Assembly: GCA_030694465.1 (NCBI GenBank)
Contig: JAUXYJ010000069.1
Span: forward strand, 17,376-81,375
Direction: 5' to 3'
Length of the DNA: 64,000 nt
From: Deltaproteobacteria bacterium
GTDB lineage: Bacteria > Myxococcota_A > Polyangia > Polyangiales > Ga0077539
Numbering within the stretch: the stretch's first letter is position 1; each line of letters starts with the position of its first letter. The notes beneath the pieces were generated by a model. That model worked only from the letters and a program-made list of their open reading frames with translations. It ran no database searches and was not told where the DNA came from. A program made the translations under genes and the position numbers. Positions 61,916 to 64,000 of this stretch are shown here, in pieces.

Positions 61916-63796
61916 ATGAAGCGCACACTGACCTTTGGGCTCGTCTTGATGCACCTCGTTGCGTGCTCCTCCCCCCCCGTGCCGAGTGGTTGCGACCCGG
62001 GGTGTCCTGCGACCTCGGTGTGCAGCAACCAGCGCTGTGTGCCGCGGATGGACGCGGGTGACATGGACGCGCGTGAGGCCGCAACCGCGATGGACGCGGC
62101 AGAAGATTCGCCTGCGATTTTAGACGCACAAGACGTACCGCGGGACACGCCAAGACCGACGGGGCTCGGCTGCAGCAGCGACCTTCGGAGCGTGCTCGGC
62201 GTAGAGGGCGTAGTGCTCTACGCGTGCGAGGCGAGCGAGGGCTGCAGCGAGGGCCGATGTGTCCCGGCGTGCGACGCTGCGGCGCGCTCGAAGGGGACGA
62301 TCGCGTGCGGGTTTTCGATCCCGACGCCGCCGATGTGGGACCAGATTTTAGCGCCGTGTCACGCGGCGTTCTTTGCGAATACGTGGCCATTGCCTGCTCA
62401 AATCACACTTACACGCGGAGGGACCGCGCTCGATGTTACGCGCTTTGGGCGCATCGTGGACAACGCGAGGCCCGCGAGCGAGTGGCTGCCGATCCCTGCT
62501 GCTGGCGTGCCTCCCAACGAGGTCGCGGTGCTCTTTTTGTCGAGCGATCCCAACGCGCTTCAGCCGCAGGGAGGCCAGCCACTCAACTGCCCCACGACGC
62601 CCGCGGTCAATCGGTCGACGGAGCTGCGATCAAGCGGGACGACCGAGGCGTTTGTGTTGACCTCGAGCGTGCCGCTGAGCGGCTACGACATCGCGCCCTT
62701 TGGCGGCGCGCGGAGCTTCTTGCCCAGCGCACAGCTGCTCTTGCCGCACAGCGTCTGGAGTGACTTCTATGTGGTCTCGGCGCCGCCGGTGGGCACGCAC
62801 ACGGCGCCGGGTCCGCAGTGGTTTCAGGTGGTAGCGCGCGAAGACAACACGGTCGTGCGCGTGCGGCCCACGGTGGCCCTCGCTGCGGGTACGGGCGTGC
62901 CCGCGATCGCCGCGGGCGCCATGGGCACGGTGACGCTCCGCGCGGGCGAGGTCGCACAGTGGCAAACGCAATCGGCCAGCACAGAGCCCAGCGGAACCAT
63001 CATCACCTCGGACCGCCCCGTCGCCGTCCTCGCGGGCAACCGCTTCTTGCGATTGCAACGCACCCCCATGCCCGGCGGCGAGAGCGCGCACCAACAATTG
63101 CTCCCGGTCAACGCCCTGGGATCGCAGTACGCGATCGCGCCGTTTACCACGCGCCGCATGGACCTCGCGCCCGAGGCCATCACCTATCGCATCGTGGGCG
63201 CTGTCGATGGCACCACGCTCACGACCAACCCGGTGATCGCGGGGCTCCCCGCGGTGCTCAACCGTGGGGAACTAGTGCAGCTCACGAGCACCGAGGCCCT
63301 GGTGATTCGCTCGCAGGACAGCGCACATCCGTTTGCGATTTCGCAGCTTATGGACAGCGCCAACACCGCGGCGCCCTCGCGTCCTGGCGCAGTCGGCACG
63401 GCGTTTGGAGCGAACCTCGGCGACGAAGAGTGGGTGCAGCTGTTTCCGTCGGCGCAGTTTCTCAAGCGCTATGTGTTCTTCGCAGATCCGACGTACCCAA
63501 CGACCACGCTGACCATCTTGCGTGAGGCACGCGCGACGCCCGCCGAGGTGCGGCTCGATTGCTATGGCGTCGTCGACGGGTTTCGTCCCGTGGGTACCGA
63601 AAATCGCTACGAATTTGCACAGATTGACCTCGTCCGTGCCAACGTCGGCAACCGAGGCTGCACCAACGGGCGGCACGTGATCGAGAGCAGCTCGCCCCTG
63701 GGCGTGATGGTCTGGGGCCTCGACGCGTACTCGAGCTACGGCTACCCCGCCGGTGGCAACGCCGGGACCCTCACCGAGATCCCCCCTCCAGGCTGA
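61916..63796 (+). CDS. IgGFc-binding-type lipoprotein
   Basis: 626 aa. Signal peptide with lipobox LVAC. An EGF/Dickkopf-like Cys module (CDPGCPATSVCSNQRCVP) is followed by an Asp/Ala linker and a second short Cys-rich segment. The large C-terminal domain of ~470 residues is the IgGFc-binding-protein-like domain: ALDVTRFGR, AFVLTSSVPLSGYDIAPFGG, YVVSAPPV, RPVAVLAGNRFLR, and a late LGVMVWGLDAYSSYGYPAGG. It is widespread in myxobacterial surface proteins; its ligands are unknown. Divergent from the protease gene, about 180 bp between starts. Confidence 0.85.
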   Translation: MKRTLTFGLVLMHLVACSSPPVPSGCDPGCPATSVCSNQRCVPRMDAGDMDAREAATAMDAAEDSPAILDAQDVPRDTPRPTGLGCSSDLRSVLGVEGVVLYACEASEGCSEGRCVPACDAAARSKGTIACGFSIPTPPMWDQILAPCHAAFFANTWPLPAQITLTRGGTALDVTRFGRIVDNARPASEWLPIPAAGVPPNEVAVLFLSSDPNALQPQGGQPLNCPTTPAVNRSTELRSSGTTEAFVLTSSVPLSGYDIAPFGGARSFLPSAQLLLPHSVWSDFYVVSAPPVGTHTAPGPQWFQVVAREDNTVVRVRPTVALAAGTGVPAIAAGAMGTVTLRAGEVAQWQTQSASTEPSGTIITSDRPVAVLAGNRFLRLQRTPMPGGESAHQQLLPVNALGSQYAIAPFTTRRMDLAPEAITYRIVGAVDGTTLTTNPVIAGLPAVLNRGELVQLTSTEALVIRSQDSAHPFAISQLMDSANTAAPSRPGAVGTAFGANLGDEEWVQLFPSAQFLKRYVFFADPTYPTTTLTILREARATPAEVRLDCYGVVDGFRPVGTENRYEFAQIDLVRANVGNRGCTNGRHVIESSSPLGVMVWGLDAYSSYGYPAGGNAGTLTEIPPPG

Positions 63797-63797
63797 C

Positions 63798-63849
63798 CCG
63801 GCGACGTCGCCGGAATGTAGCAGCGAGGGACCCGGCGACGTCGCCGGGT
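63798..63849. repeat. Two dispersed palindromes after the IgGFc-binding-type gene
   Basis: A perfect 16-bp copy at 63798-63813, 2 bp after the stop codon, and a perfect 20-bp copy at 63830-63849 (ACCCGGCGACGTCGCCGGGT). The next gene's stop on the minus strand follows within 5 bp. So this small convergent gap is almost filled by the two elements. Confidence 0.9.
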
Positions 63850-63853
63850 GAGC

Positions 63854-64000
63854 TCAGGGCCTCAGATCTCGCGCTTGCGTGGACACGCGAACCGTCTCGA
63901 GTCCCTCGCGCCAAAACCCATATGCGGGCTTTGTGCGAGGCAGCGTAGAGACCACGGCGTTGACGCTGTACAGCCCCTCTGAAAGCTCAAGAAGCGACGC
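63854..64000 (-). CDS. Hypothetical protein, C-terminal end (partial)
   Basis: The minus-strand frame from the window edge is open for 48 codons and stops with TGA at 63854-63856. The visible end includes LLELSEGLYSVNAVVSTLPR and later FWREGLETVRVSTQA. It looks like a beta-rich protein end. Too short to identify. Confidence 0.6.
   Translation of the reverse strand, partial: ASLLELSEGLYSVNAVVSTLPRTKPAYGFWREGLETVRVSTQARDLRP

Noticed and set aside
1..64000. CRISPR array, transposase, integrase or prophage
   Set aside because: No regularly spaced repeats and no mobile-element enzymes were found; the dispersed palindromes are single or paired, not arrays with unique spacers.

Overview
This window is a high-GC bacterial chromosome segment, densely packed with genes on both strands. 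The likely source is a myxobacterium (phylum Myxococcota). The signs are many lipoproteins with Asp/Ala/Gly-rich linkers after a lipobox cysteine, FG-GAP, IgGFc-binding-type, von Willebrand and papain-like surface proteins, a Ser/Thr kinase with a TPR tail, a squalene/hopene-type cyclase and several proteins I recognise only as lineage-specific. The assignment rests on protein style, not on a marker gene.

Layout. 0.3-6.1 kb is a minus-strand run: a cytochrome c maturation protein fusing CcmF and CcmH, a zinc-ribbon membrane protein in the CcmI position, an exported membrane protein and an RluA-type pseudouridine synthase. 6.4-12.1 kb holds uncharacterised membrane proteins, including a discoidin-domain/multipass pair and a GIDE-domain protein. 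12.3-18.4 kb carries housekeeping and metabolism: UMP kinase, RNase Z, a LarE-type sulfur transferase, a rhodanese-like protein lacking the active-site cysteine, and a triterpene cyclase with an altered acid motif. 18.5-22.6 kb has an exported MsrA, PII plus glutamine synthetase (nitrogen assimilation) and a JmjC-type oxygenase.

22.6-29.1 kb is the least orderly part: lipoproteins, remnants of an alpha/beta hydrolase and of a subtilase meeting head to head, a frameshifted fragment, a 69-bp duplication of a lipoprotein signal sequence and an FG-GAP beta-propeller lipoprotein. 29.1-40.5 kb holds an amylase-family lipoprotein, the kinase-TPR protein, a leucine-rich-repeat protein, tRNA-Ser(GCU), a CYTH-TerB fusion, a LamB-like porin and a sterol-desaturase-family enzyme. 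The porin and amylase could serve maltodextrin use together, but they are not in one operon.

40.6-55.5 kb contains a vWA lipoprotein, a single-chain GAPDH-phosphoglycerate kinase fusion, an aminotransferase overlapping a probable Fe/2OG oxygenase, a broken permease gene and several secreted or duplicated-domain proteins. 55.7-60.2 kb has GlnRS with a YqeY tail and a compact modABC molybdate transporter. The end holds a papain-like protease, an IgGFc-binding-type lipoprotein and the tail of one more gene.

The most striking non-gene signal is a family of dispersed palindromes built on CGGCGACGTCGCCG, with a variant reading GACGTAGCC. About fifteen copies lie between 19 and 64 kb and none was seen before 19 kb. 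Most sit within a few bases of a stop codon. Some are inside coding sequence, where they encode linkers or C-terminal tails and in one case supply the stop codon itself.
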